Origin: Rhodanobacter sp. C05 | Lineage (GTDB): Bacteria > Pseudomonadota > Gammaproteobacteria > Xanthomonadales > Rhodanobacteraceae | DNA length: 64,000 nucleotides | Assembly (NCBI RefSeq): GCF_002001165.1 | Contig: NZ_MUNQ01000005.1 | Coordinates: 124,001 to 188,000 of the forward strand | Reading direction: 5' to 3' | Shown here: one piece after another, positions 53,454-61,964 of the stretch | Position numbering within the stretch: the first letter of the stretch is position 1 | Layout: each line of letters opens with the position of its first letter | Translations under genes and position numbers: made by a program | The notes under the pieces: generated by a model | Database searches by the model: none | Told to the model about the DNA's origin: nothing | The model's input: only the letters and a program-made list of their open reading frames with translations

Positions 53454-55031
53454 ATGATTGATATCGCCAGTCAATACGTCATGCTCGCCACAGCGTTCAA
53501 CGCCCGGGATTGGGCAGCCGTGCGTGAGATTTCCACGCACCTGCTCCCGCACATGCCGCACCACGGGGCAGCTCACTACATGACGGGCGTCAGTTTCATG
53601 GAGCTCGCGCAGATCGCTCCGGCACTCGATCATCTGTGGCATGCCGTACATCTTGAGCCTACGCGCGCGCATTACATGGCGCAGCTAGCAAAGGCTCTAT
53701 CGTTGGCACAGAGGCTTGGCGAAGCCCGGCTCTGCGCCGACCGTGCGATGGGTCTTTCTCCAGGCGACCCCGTGTCCCTCAATACACTCGGTCAAGTCTA
53801 TACCAGGGTGCAGGCGCACCAGCAGGCAACAACTGCCTTCCGCGGCGCGGTAGCGCTCATGCCGAACGATGCGGCTTATCGTTTCAACCTCGGCAATGCC
53901 CTGACCGCTGACGGTCAATTCGCCGCTGCGGAAATGGAGCTGGAGACCTGCATACAATTGAATCCTCGCTACTGGGCCGCCTACCTCGCCCGAGCTCAGC
54001 TGCGTCGATGGTCACCTATTGAAAATCACATCGGGGCCCTGAGCGAGCTCGCGAAGATACATCGAAATGACCTCGACGCAATGTCGCAACTTCAAATGGC
54101 GCTCGCCAAGGAATGCGAGGACATCGGGCACCACCATGAGGCGTTCATCCATTACACCAGGGGAAAGACCGCTGGCGGTGTATCACGCCGATATTCAAGC
54201 AAGACCGACGAAGCGCTTTTCGGGGCGGTAATGGCGTCTGTGCAGTCCGCTCAACCCATTGGAACAGGGTTTGCGACTGCCGAGCCGATTTTTGTGATCG
54301 GCATGCCACGAACCGGAACGACGCTGCTGGAGCGCGTCATCACCAGCCATCCCGATGCTTACTCCGCCGGTGAGCTGCAGAACTTTGGCATGGCACTCAA
54401 ACGCCTGTCTGGCAGCAGGACCCGCCTGATGCTGGACGTGGATACGATTTCGTCAGCGACACAGCTCGACTGGAACATGCTGGGTGAGACTTATCTGCGC
54501 AGCACGCGCCCTGCCACCGGGGAGACGAAGTGCTTCGTCGACAAGCTCCCGCATAATTTCATCTATGCGGGCCACATCGCGAATGCGCTTCCTGGCGCAA
54601 AAATCATCTGTGTACGTCGACATCCGGTTGATACTTGCCTCAGCAATTTTCGTCAGGTTTTTTCGCCGGAATCACCGTACTACGACTACTCGTACAACCT
54701 CCTTGATACCGGCCGATACTACGTGCTGTTCGATCGGCTGATGGCACACTGGGAGAAGATCTTCCCCGGTCGCATCATGGAGGTTCATTACGAGTCGCTG
54801 ATCGAGTCGCAGGAAGCAACCACCAGATCTGTCCTGAGTCATTGCGGACTGACATGGAACGATGCATGCCTGCAGTTCCAGCAAAACCCGGCACCGGTAG
54901 CGACGGCAAGCGCGGCTCAGGTCCGCGAGCCCATATATCGCTCCGCCCTCAACCGCTGGAGACACTACCAAACAGAGCTGGCCGAGCTTCAATCGCTGCT
55001 GATTGCCGAAAGCATCGACTTCGAACGATGA
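53454..55031 (+). CDS. TPR-containing sulfotransferase, copy 1
   Basis: The 525-residue protein has an N-terminal array of tetratricopeptide-like repeats (about residues 1-250) and a C-terminal sulfotransferase domain. The 5'-phosphosulfate loop is GMPRTGTT (283-290) and the 3'-phosphate-binding region is RRHPVDTCLSNFRQ. E307 in AGEL is at the spacing of the catalytic glutamate of tyrosylprotein sulfotransferases. It should transfer sulfate from PAPS to a protein or sugar; substrate unknown. No signal peptide or TM is seen, so it is likely cytoplasmic. It is first of three tandem paralogues, with base composition less GC-rich than rep. Confidence 0.88.
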   Translation: MIDIASQYVMLATAFNARDWAAVREISTHLLPHMPHHGAAHYMTGVSFMELAQIAPALDHLWHAVHLEPTRAHYMAQLAKALSLAQRLGEARLCADRAMGLSPGDPVSLNTLGQVYTRVQAHQQATTAFRGAVALMPNDAAYRFNLGNALTADGQFAAAEMELETCIQLNPRYWAAYLARAQLRRWSPIENHIGALSELAKIHRNDLDAMSQLQMALAKECEDIGHHHEAFIHYTRGKTAGGVSRRYSSKTDEALFGAVMASVQSAQPIGTGFATAEPIFVIGMPRTGTTLLERVITSHPDAYSAGELQNFGMALKRLSGSRTRLMLDVDTISSATQLDWNMLGETYLRSTRPATGETKCFVDKLPHNFIYAGHIANALPGAKIICVRRHPVDTCLSNFRQVFSPESPYYDYSYNLLDTGRYYVLFDRLMAHWEKIFPGRIMEVHYESLIESQEATTRSVLSHCGLTWNDACLQFQQNPAPVATASAAQVREPIYRSALNRWRHYQTELAELQSLLIAESIDFER

Positions 55032-55134
55032 TCGGTCATCGCAATAACCTCCTCGGGGATGGAGCTATGGGAGAAGCGGGAAAGACCGTTCGGGAACTCC
55101 TGCGGTGCCCAGCAGCTGTGCATCTGAATGCGCC

Positions 55135-56715
55135 ATGATCGACCACACACGTCAGCGCCACCAACTCCTCCATGCATTCAACCAGCGTGACTGGCAGCAG
55201 GTGCACGCATTGGCGGTGGCGCTCCTTGGATTCTTCCCATATGACGCGGACGTGCATTTCATTGCAGGTCTTGCAGAACTTGAGCGAGGCCAGCTTGGGC
55301 CTGCCCTGCAACTGCTTCGCCACGCATTCTCGCTGGACCAACAGCGCCCCGAATTCTCGGCCAACCTGGCACGCGCCCTGTCGATGGCCGGCGCCCGTCA
55401 CGAGGCCATGGTCATGGCCGAACTAGCCATGGGTAGCAAGCCTATCGGCCCGGCAACACTGGATATTCTGGGTACGGTGTATTCAAATCTGAATGCGCAT
55501 GACGCAGCTCTTGACGCGTTCCGCCAGGCTGCAGCCCTGGCTCCGGATCACGCGCCGTTTCGCTACAACTTGGCCACAAGCCTGATTGACGCCGGAGCCC
55601 TGGACGAAGCCGAACGCGAGATAGACGCCTGCCTTTCACTGAACCCGCACTTTTGGCGCGCACATCTGACGCTTGCCCATCTGCAGCAACAGACTCCGGT
55701 GACGCAGCATCTAGCGCGACTGGAATCCCTGCTCGCCGAGCCTTTGCTGTGCACCGAAGCGAGGGCAAGTCTGCACCTTGCATTGGCGAAAGAGCATGAA
55801 GATCTGGGTAACTATGCGGAGTCCTTCGATCACCTCACTGCTGGCAAAAAGGCTGCCCGCGAAGGCATCCAGTATTCGATCAAGCAGGATGAGGCCGTAT
55901 TTGCAGCACTCGAACGCGCAACCCCGAGCCCGGGCAACGTTCACGGGCACCAATCCTCGGAGCCTATTTTTGTTTTTGGCATGCCGAGAACAGGGACGAC
56001 TCTTGTCGAGCGCATTCTGTCCCGCCACCCCGAAATTCGTTCTGCCGGGGAGTTGCCCGATTTCAGCATCGCCCTGCGGCAGGTATGGGGAAACGACCGC
56101 CCTCTTGGCAGCGGACTCGCTGCCATCGACGGGATAGGCGAGATCGATTGGCGCCGGGTTGGTGAGCTCTATCTCTCAAGAGCACGATCTGCTGCTGGAA
56201 CCGTCGGTCGCGAAACACACTTCATCGACAAGCTTCCGCACAATTTTCTATATGCCGGTTTCATTGCAAAAACTTTCCCCAAAGCAAAATTAATTTGTCT
56301 GCGGCGCAACCCGATCGACACCTGCCTGAGCAATTTCCGCCAACTCTTCGCCCGCAAGCTGCCTTACTACAACTATTCCTTCGACCTGCTCGATACCGGC
56401 GCCTACTACGTCATGTTCAATCGCCTGATGGCACACTGGCGGCAGGTGTTTCCTGGGCGGATTCTCGAGATTTCGTATGAGACTCTGGTGAGTCAGCAGC
56501 GGGTGACATCTCGGCAAATTCTCGAGTTCTGTGGACTGCAATGGAACGAACTCTGCATGGATTTTCACGAAAATACCCTGCCAGTCGCGACGGCAAGCGC
56601 CGTGCAGGTGCGATCGAAAATGTACACGACCGCCGTTCAGCGCTGGCACCGATATAGGCCACAACTCGCCGAGTTGTGCACATTGCTTGAGCAAGCCGGT
56701 ATATCTGTCGAATAA
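55135..56715 (+). CDS. TPR-containing sulfotransferase, copy 2
   Basis: This is the second paralogue, 526 residues, with the same order: TPR array (about 1-250) then sulfotransferase domain. Motifs are FVFGMPRTGTTLVERI, AGELPDFSIAL with the conserved Glu, DKLPHNFLYAGF and RRNPIDTCLSNFRQLF. The ATG at 55135 begins IDHTRQRHQLLHAFNQRDW, parallel to the starts of copies 1 and 3. The gap after copy 1 is 103 bases and after it 51 bases, so all three could be cotranscribed. Confidence 0.88.
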   Translation: MIDHTRQRHQLLHAFNQRDWQQVHALAVALLGFFPYDADVHFIAGLAELERGQLGPALQLLRHAFSLDQQRPEFSANLARALSMAGARHEAMVMAELAMGSKPIGPATLDILGTVYSNLNAHDAALDAFRQAAALAPDHAPFRYNLATSLIDAGALDEAEREIDACLSLNPHFWRAHLTLAHLQQQTPVTQHLARLESLLAEPLLCTEARASLHLALAKEHEDLGNYAESFDHLTAGKKAAREGIQYSIKQDEAVFAALERATPSPGNVHGHQSSEPIFVFGMPRTGTTLVERILSRHPEIRSAGELPDFSIALRQVWGNDRPLGSGLAAIDGIGEIDWRRVGELYLSRARSAAGTVGRETHFIDKLPHNFLYAGFIAKTFPKAKLICLRRNPIDTCLSNFRQLFARKLPYYNYSFDLLDTGAYYVMFNRLMAHWRQVFPGRILEISYETLVSQQRVTSRQILEFCGLQWNELCMDFHENTLPVATASAVQVRSKMYTTAVQRWHRYRPQLAELCTLLEQAGISVE

Positions 56716-56766
56716 CTTTCCATCACCGCTAATTCAGCACCTTGGCAACTCGAGAATTGAAATCCG

Positions 56767-58383
56767 ATGACTGACATGACTCTGCTTTACGGACAACTCT
56801 GCACCGCATTCAATCAGCGCAACTGGCAGCAGGCACTTGATCTGGCCGGAAAGGTTCGAGTCATCACTCCGCACGAACCCAGCGTCTACTACATCGCAGG
56901 GATCTCCAATCTCGAGATGCAGAACATGCAGCAGGCGCTTGGCTGCCTGAAAATGGCCACCACACTGGCGCCTGAGCGCGTCGATTACGCGGCTCAGCTT
57001 GCCCGGGCATTCACGTTTGCCAACCTCTACCGCGATGCCAAAACCGAGGCGGATCGCGCCTGGCTGCTCTCGCCCAGCGACTCCAGTACGCTGGACACAC
57101 TTGGCGTTGTTTATTCTCAGGTCGGAAGCTACGACACAGCCGTCGAGGTTTTCAGCAAAGTGGTTGCGCTGACGCCGGATCACGCGCCCTTCCGCTACAA
57201 CCTGGCCACTTCCCTGGTCGCTGCGGGTCGATTGGACGAAGCCGAACTGGAAATCGAGGCTTGCCTGAGGCTGGATCCCAGATATTGGAGAGCGCATCTT
57301 ACGCTTGCCCAATTGCGGCGCCAGACGCATGAAAACAATCATGTGGAACGATTGACCCGTTTGCTGGGCACGCTCGATACCGGACAGCCGGATCCATCGT
57401 CCCTGGTGTGCCTGAACATGGCGATTTCGAAGGAATGCGAGGATCTCGGCGACTACCCCAAGGCGCTGGAGCATCTGGTGGCAGCCAAATCCATCGGGGG
57501 TGCCGGTCGTGGCCATTATCCGGGTCGCGATGCCGTCATATTCAAGGCGATCCGAGGCTCGTTCACCAGCCACCAGGAAATACGGCCCAAGGGCCACGCG
57601 ACCACAGAGCCGATCTTCGTGATCGGGATGCCACGAACCGGAACGACTCTGGTTGAACGCATCATTTCCAGCCATCCTGATGTTCAGTCTGCTGGCGAAC
57701 TTCTCAATTTTCCGATGTCGATCAAGCAGATGTCCGGCACCATGAGCCCGAGCCTGATCGATATCGAAACCATCGAACGCGCGCGCGATCCCGACTGGGA
57801 AAAACTGGGCAAAATGTATTTATCCAGCACTCGACCCAGCACCGGGCAGAAGCCGTATTTTGTCGACAAGCTTCCACACAATTTTCTTTATGCCGGCTGG
57901 ATCGGTAACGCATTACCGGGGGCCAGAATGATCTGTCTCAGGCGCAATCCCATGGATACATGCCTGAGCAATTTCCGGCAACTCTTCGCACCCAAATCAC
58001 CCTACTTCGACTACTCCTTCGACCTCCTCGATACCGGTCGCTACTATCTGCTGTTCGATGAGCTCATGGCGTACTGGCAGGAAGTCCTTCCCGGTCGAAT
58101 TCTGGAGGTCAGCTACGAGGAACTGGTCGAGAATCAGGAAGCAATGTCCCGCAGGATCATCGAGTTCTGCGGCCTCTCATGGCATGAGGCCTGCCTCCGC
58201 TTCGAGGAAAACACCAGCGCCGTGGCCACCGCCAGTGCTGTCCAGGTTCGCGCCCCAATCTATCGCAGTGCATTGCAGCGCTGGAAGAAATACGGATCGC
58301 GGCTCAAGCCGCTGCAGGAGCTGCTTGAGCATGCCGGTGTGGACGTCGACCGGCATCAAGGGTCTGTTGCGCCGCTCGAGTAA
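56767..58383 (+). CDS. TPR-containing sulfotransferase, copy 3
   Basis: This is the third paralogue, 538 residues. TPR units include DHAPFRYNLATSLVAAGRLD, nearly the same as in copy 2. The sulfotransferase domain shows IGMPRTGTTLVERI, SAGELLNFP, DKLPHNFLYAGW and RRNPMDTCLSNFRQLF. Copies 2 and 3 share more short identical blocks with each other than either does with copy 1, judged by eye. It converges with the TonB receptor gene over a 161-base gap carrying a terminator. Confidence 0.88.
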   Translation: MTDMTLLYGQLCTAFNQRNWQQALDLAGKVRVITPHEPSVYYIAGISNLEMQNMQQALGCLKMATTLAPERVDYAAQLARAFTFANLYRDAKTEADRAWLLSPSDSSTLDTLGVVYSQVGSYDTAVEVFSKVVALTPDHAPFRYNLATSLVAAGRLDEAELEIEACLRLDPRYWRAHLTLAQLRRQTHENNHVERLTRLLGTLDTGQPDPSSLVCLNMAISKECEDLGDYPKALEHLVAAKSIGGAGRGHYPGRDAVIFKAIRGSFTSHQEIRPKGHATTEPIFVIGMPRTGTTLVERIISSHPDVQSAGELLNFPMSIKQMSGTMSPSLIDIETIERARDPDWEKLGKMYLSSTRPSTGQKPYFVDKLPHNFLYAGWIGNALPGARMICLRRNPMDTCLSNFRQLFAPKSPYFDYSFDLLDTGRYYLLFDELMAYWQEVLPGRILEVSYEELVENQEAMSRRIIEFCGLSWHEACLRFEENTSAVATASAVQVRAPIYRSALQRWKKYGSRLKPLQELLEHAGVDVDRHQGSVAPLE

Positions 58384-58490
58384 ACGAGTGCAGCAAGTTA
58401 GACGACACCGTATTGAGCACCGGACCGCTTCCGCAATAGCAGTGTTCTGCCCATGCCGTGGCACCTACCGCCGTCTTCGCCACCACAAGC

Positions 58491-58517
58491 AAAACGGCCC
58501 TGGAGATTCCAGGGCCG
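58491..58517 (-). terminator. Intrinsic terminator of the first TonB-receptor gene
   Basis: A 10-bp stem CGGCCCTGGA / TCCAGGGCCG with a three-base loop is followed on the minus strand by TTTTGCTTG. It lies 28 bases after the receptor stop. Confidence 0.78.
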
Positions 58518-58544
58518 CAATGTGTAGCAATCAGCAATCGACCC

Positions 58545-61403
58545 TTAGCCGCCGCTGCCGAACTTGTAGTTCGCCTCAACGAACATGGCACGTCCGAACA
58601 CATTGTAATCGTCAGTGTTGTACGGACCTGAAACGGTACCGGGGTAGCTGTTGTCCACCGGCGGCATCTTGTTGAACACATTATTGACCAGGAACGAGAG
58701 CCCAAGGTTCTTGGTCGGGTTATACGTCACGCTGGCGTTCCATACGATCCACGCACCAAGCTTGCCAGTGCCCGGGGAGGTGTAGTTGTTGTAATAGGTC
58801 GCCAGATAGTTCGGGGTGCTGCCATAACGGTTCACATACGCCGTGGCACTCCACTCGCTCTTGGTCCAGGTCAGTGACGCATTCACCTTGGTCTTGAAAT
58901 CGGTACTGTAAGCTGGATTGGTCAGCAGATTGACCCGCGCATCACCCACGTATTGCTGGCTGTTGTGCTTCAACACGTCGGAATACGAACTGTCCACGAC
59001 CAGGCGGCCCAAGGCACCAATGCCGAACCCGTACGAGAAACGGGCAATCAACGCATTGTCGATCTCGTTGGCGGTATTGATCTTGGGTTGGATGATGCCC
59101 GTGATATTGCCTAGCAGACCGCCCGCTCCGGGCGAGCGCTGGATCTGCGCAAACGCCTGGGTGCATGTAGGTGTAGTGGGATCGATGACGCCGGCCATGC
59201 ACAGATACTCATCCTTGGACAACTGATCTGCACTTTGCGGGGTGACTTCGTTGTTGATGTTGTAGTGCAGATAGTCAACGGAGAACGACATGTCCTGGAT
59301 CGGTGCCCAAACCGCACCATAGCTCCATACCTTGGCCGTGATCGGCTTCAGCCCCGGCACGCCATAAGTCGTGCCCTTGTACTGCACGCTGTTGTATCGC
59401 GCCGGGCAGTTGACGACGTTGGCACCCGTGTAGCCCAGCGTCGCGCAATTGGCGTAGTCGGTTACGAAACTGTAGAAGTTGCTGACACCCTGACCCGTAT
59501 CGGACAAGGTGGGTACCTTGAACGCCGTGCCATAGCGACCGCGGAACAGCAGGGTGTCTAACGGGCGATATTCAAGCCCGAGGTTGTAAGTGGCGTGACT
59601 GAGCGTTGGGCTGTTCGGCTCCTGATAGGCATCGTAGCGACCGGACACGTCAAGGGTGAGCTGCTTGAGCAGCGGCGCCCTGAATTCGGCCGTCGCAGCT
59701 TCGCGGCTCCGATGTGCCGCGCCGGGTGTTGCGCTGGTGCCATAGACGTAAGGCAAGGTCAGGCCGTTATAGTCCACTGTCTCCAGAAGCCGCGGATCTG
59801 GACTGGAATTCCAGCCTTCGTTGCCTGCCTCCAGAACCGCCGCCATGCCAGCATCGCCACCCGGCAGGCTGAACAGGGACGAATTGGTTATCTGAGCACG
59901 CGAAAGGTTGTCCCATGTCTTGGCGCGGCTGTCGGTATATCCCGTGAAGCCCTTGAAGTCCGCTTGGGAAATCGGCTGATACAACTTGGAATAATCGGGC
60001 GAATATTGAGGATACCCGTAGAAGGTACCCATTTGCGGCCCCAACACCTTGCCGTAGTAATTTTCGATCGGAACGGTGAAGCGTTGGAAATCATGATTAA
60101 GCAGCTTGTCATCGGAATGGGTGAAGCTGACGTCGTAGTCCCAGTTGGATGCGCCGAACGTACCCTTGCCGCCGAGCACCAGCATGTAGGAGTTCTCGGT
60201 CTGCGTGTTCATGATGTTTGAATAGCCGCCGACTTCCTCAGGCGTGAACACGTGCTGGATGTCGATCAGACTGTTCAGTTTCGGATCGTAGAAGTAGCCC
60301 AGATCCACGTCGCTGCCGTAGAACGAGGTGCTGGTGCCGTTCGTGAACTTCTGCTCTTCGTAGTTGTAGAGCAAGTCACCGTAAAGCTGCAGGTTGTCGT
60401 TCACGTCGAACGTGTTGTGCGTGTACAGATTGGCCGTCTTGTCGTGATTGGTCAGCGTGGCATAGCTTGGGGCCTTGAACGAGCCGCAATAGTCGCCGTC
60501 GCCAGCGCGGTGCTGCTTCGCAATCGTGCCAGCGAAGCCGCCCGCCACGTTGGCGCAGTTGGCCGGATCCTCGAACAGATAGCCGGAAGCGCCGGTACCG
60601 AAGGTATACGCGTTCAGCACCAGATAATCGCGCTCGGCCACCGGCGGCGAAGTGCCATGATCGTTGTAGCCTGCCGTCAGGCTGCGATCACCCGTCCAGA
60701 TCGGCTGGGTGTCTTCGAACTGCACGCCAACCAGCGAATTGAATTTGCCCGCGTTAAAGCTGTCCGCCAGGCTGATACGGCGATCGGCGCCACCGCCGTC
60801 TTTGTGCCAGCCATAACGCACGTCGACGGTCGGCGCATCAACCTGCTTTTTGAGCACGATGTTGATGACGCCGGCGATCGCGTCCGACCCGTACAGGGAG
60901 GATTGTCCGCCTGGCAGAATGTCGATGTGATCGACCAGATCGGCCGGAATGCCACTGATGTTGTTGAATACGTCCGAGCCGTTGTACAGACCCGGGAAAT
61001 TGCCCATCGGCAGGCCGTTGATCAGGTACTTCGTGTAGGACGGGGAGAGACCGAACAAGCTCAGCGTCTGTGCGCCCGTGGTGAACGAGTTGGTGTCCTG
61101 CGAACCCTGGACACTACCCGTAGAGAACGACTGCTGCTGCAGGGCCTCGGCGACAGTGGTGAAGCCTTTCGCCTTCAATTGATCGGCCGTGATCGTGATG
61201 ACCGGCTGTGCTGTTTCGATCTGCGTCTGCGGAATCAGCGAGCCCGTCACGGTAACCGCTTCGAGTTTCTTGACCTTGGTATTGTCCGGCGCCTGATCGG
61301 TGCTCTGCTGGGACGTATCCGTCTGGGCAGACTGCGCATAGGCAGAGGTATAGCCAAGCGCCAAGGCCGCCACGATGGCCATCGTAATTTTCGACTTGAT
61401 CAT
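58545..61403 (-). CDS. TonB-dependent outer-membrane receptor, copy 1
   Basis: The 952-residue protein is a TonB-dependent transporter. It has a signal peptide (residues 1-23, ALALGYTSAYA), a Q/D/T-rich linker and a plug domain starting LEAVTVTGSLIP. The plug contains PVITITADQLKAKGFTTVAEAL and LPGGQSSLYGSDAIAGVINIVLKK. A 22-stranded-type beta barrel follows, ending NYKFGSGG. It resembles the large Xanthomonadales/sphingomonad receptor families rather than siderophore receptors; ligand unknown. The start at 61403 follows AGGGGAG at long spacing; an upstream in-frame start would bury the signal peptide. Confidence 0.93.
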   Translation of the reverse strand: MIKSKITMAIVAALALGYTSAYAQSAQTDTSQQSTDQAPDNTKVKKLEAVTVTGSLIPQTQIETAQPVITITADQLKAKGFTTVAEALQQQSFSTGSVQGSQDTNSFTTGAQTLSLFGLSPSYTKYLINGLPMGNFPGLYNGSDVFNNISGIPADLVDHIDILPGGQSSLYGSDAIAGVINIVLKKQVDAPTVDVRYGWHKDGGGADRRISLADSFNAGKFNSLVGVQFEDTQPIWTGDRSLTAGYNDHGTSPPVAERDYLVLNAYTFGTGASGYLFEDPANCANVAGGFAGTIAKQHRAGDGDYCGSFKAPSYATLTNHDKTANLYTHNTFDVNDNLQLYGDLLYNYEEQKFTNGTSTSFYGSDVDLGYFYDPKLNSLIDIQHVFTPEEVGGYSNIMNTQTENSYMLVLGGKGTFGASNWDYDVSFTHSDDKLLNHDFQRFTVPIENYYGKVLGPQMGTFYGYPQYSPDYSKLYQPISQADFKGFTGYTDSRAKTWDNLSRAQITNSSLFSLPGGDAGMAAVLEAGNEGWNSSPDPRLLETVDYNGLTLPYVYGTSATPGAAHRSREAATAEFRAPLLKQLTLDVSGRYDAYQEPNSPTLSHATYNLGLEYRPLDTLLFRGRYGTAFKVPTLSDTGQGVSNFYSFVTDYANCATLGYTGANVVNCPARYNSVQYKGTTYGVPGLKPITAKVWSYGAVWAPIQDMSFSVDYLHYNINNEVTPQSADQLSKDEYLCMAGVIDPTTPTCTQAFAQIQRSPGAGGLLGNITGIIQPKINTANEIDNALIARFSYGFGIGALGRLVVDSSYSDVLKHNSQQYVGDARVNLLTNPAYSTDFKTKVNASLTWTKSEWSATAYVNRYGSTPNYLATYYNNYTSPGTGKLGAWIVWNASVTYNPTKNLGLSFLVNNVFNKMPPVDNSYPGTVSGPYNTDDYNVFGRAMFVEANYKFGSGG

Positions 61404-61605
61404 TTCTACAGAACTCCCCTCAGAGTTTTCGGAAACTGGTTGAACCCGCCAGTCATTGGCAGGCAATCGACACGAACCGGTAGGTCGGAATGCTACGAAC
61501 CAGCACTCTCCCTGCCGGTCAGTCGATTCATGACACGTTAGGTTTAACACGCCCACCAAAGTCGGCGCAACAATCTCTTCACAAATCAAGCAATTACGTA
61601 TTTTA

Positions 61606-61866
61606 TTGCGTTATGAACTTGCGGTTGCGCAAGAATTTGCACGAGGCTTTTCACTCCACTTGCCTTCCATTCCGGAACAGCAGCTGGCAGCTTGTTTGTC
61701 ATTGCTGACGCCACATCAGCGGATGCGTCTTCTGCCGATTTGGCAGCATGAAATGGGCGCGTCACTGGGCTGGCAGCTGCATCTGCGCAACCACGAAATC
61801 CTGGAAGCTGCCTGCTATCCGAGCGATACAGCACTCAGAACAAGGCGGATCAAGCAAGCCGGATAA
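61606..61866 (+). CDS. Possible small ORF, doubtful
   Basis: An 86-residue frame starts at a TTG with no clear ribosome-binding site; no ATG occurs near the start. The translation (PSIPEQQLAACLSLLTPHQR, WQHEMGASLGWQLHLRNHE) has balanced composition and could be a remnant of a real gene. It is plus strand, inside the receptor intergenic region. I give it low confidence. Confidence 0.2.
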   Translation: MRYELAVAQEFARGFSLHLPSIPEQQLAACLSLLTPHQRMRLLPIWQHEMGASLGWQLHLRNHEILEAACYPSDTALRTRRIKQAG

Positions 61867-61906
61867 AGAGCAGCCTTTACTTCCTGGCGGATACGCGAAA
61901 TCGCAC

Positions 61907-61937
61907 AAAAAAAACGGCCCCGCCGAAGCGGGGCCGT
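61907..61937 (-). terminator. Intrinsic terminator of the second TonB-receptor gene
   Basis: A 10-bp stem ACGGCCCCGC / GCGGGGCCGT with a CGAA loop is followed on the minus strand by TTTTTTTG. It lies 27 bases after the stop. Confidence 0.85.
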
Positions 61938-61964
61938 CAATGACACGAGTCCCAGTGGAAGCGC

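Larger units (their letters stand above)
61404..61964. other. Intergenic region between the two TonB-receptor genes
   Basis: This 561-base region should hold the promoter of receptor copy 1 (minus strand) and ends with the terminator of copy 2. No confident promoter was identified. One weak plus-strand reading frame (61606-61866) lies inside and is listed separately. Base composition is notably AT-rich around 61540-61640. Confidence 0.5.

Noticed and set aside
53454..58383. Idea that the TPR-sulfotransferase array belongs to a RaxX/RaxST-type peptide system
   Set aside because: No rax-like peptide or ABC/RaxABC gene is visible; the active-site resemblance alone does not justify naming it.
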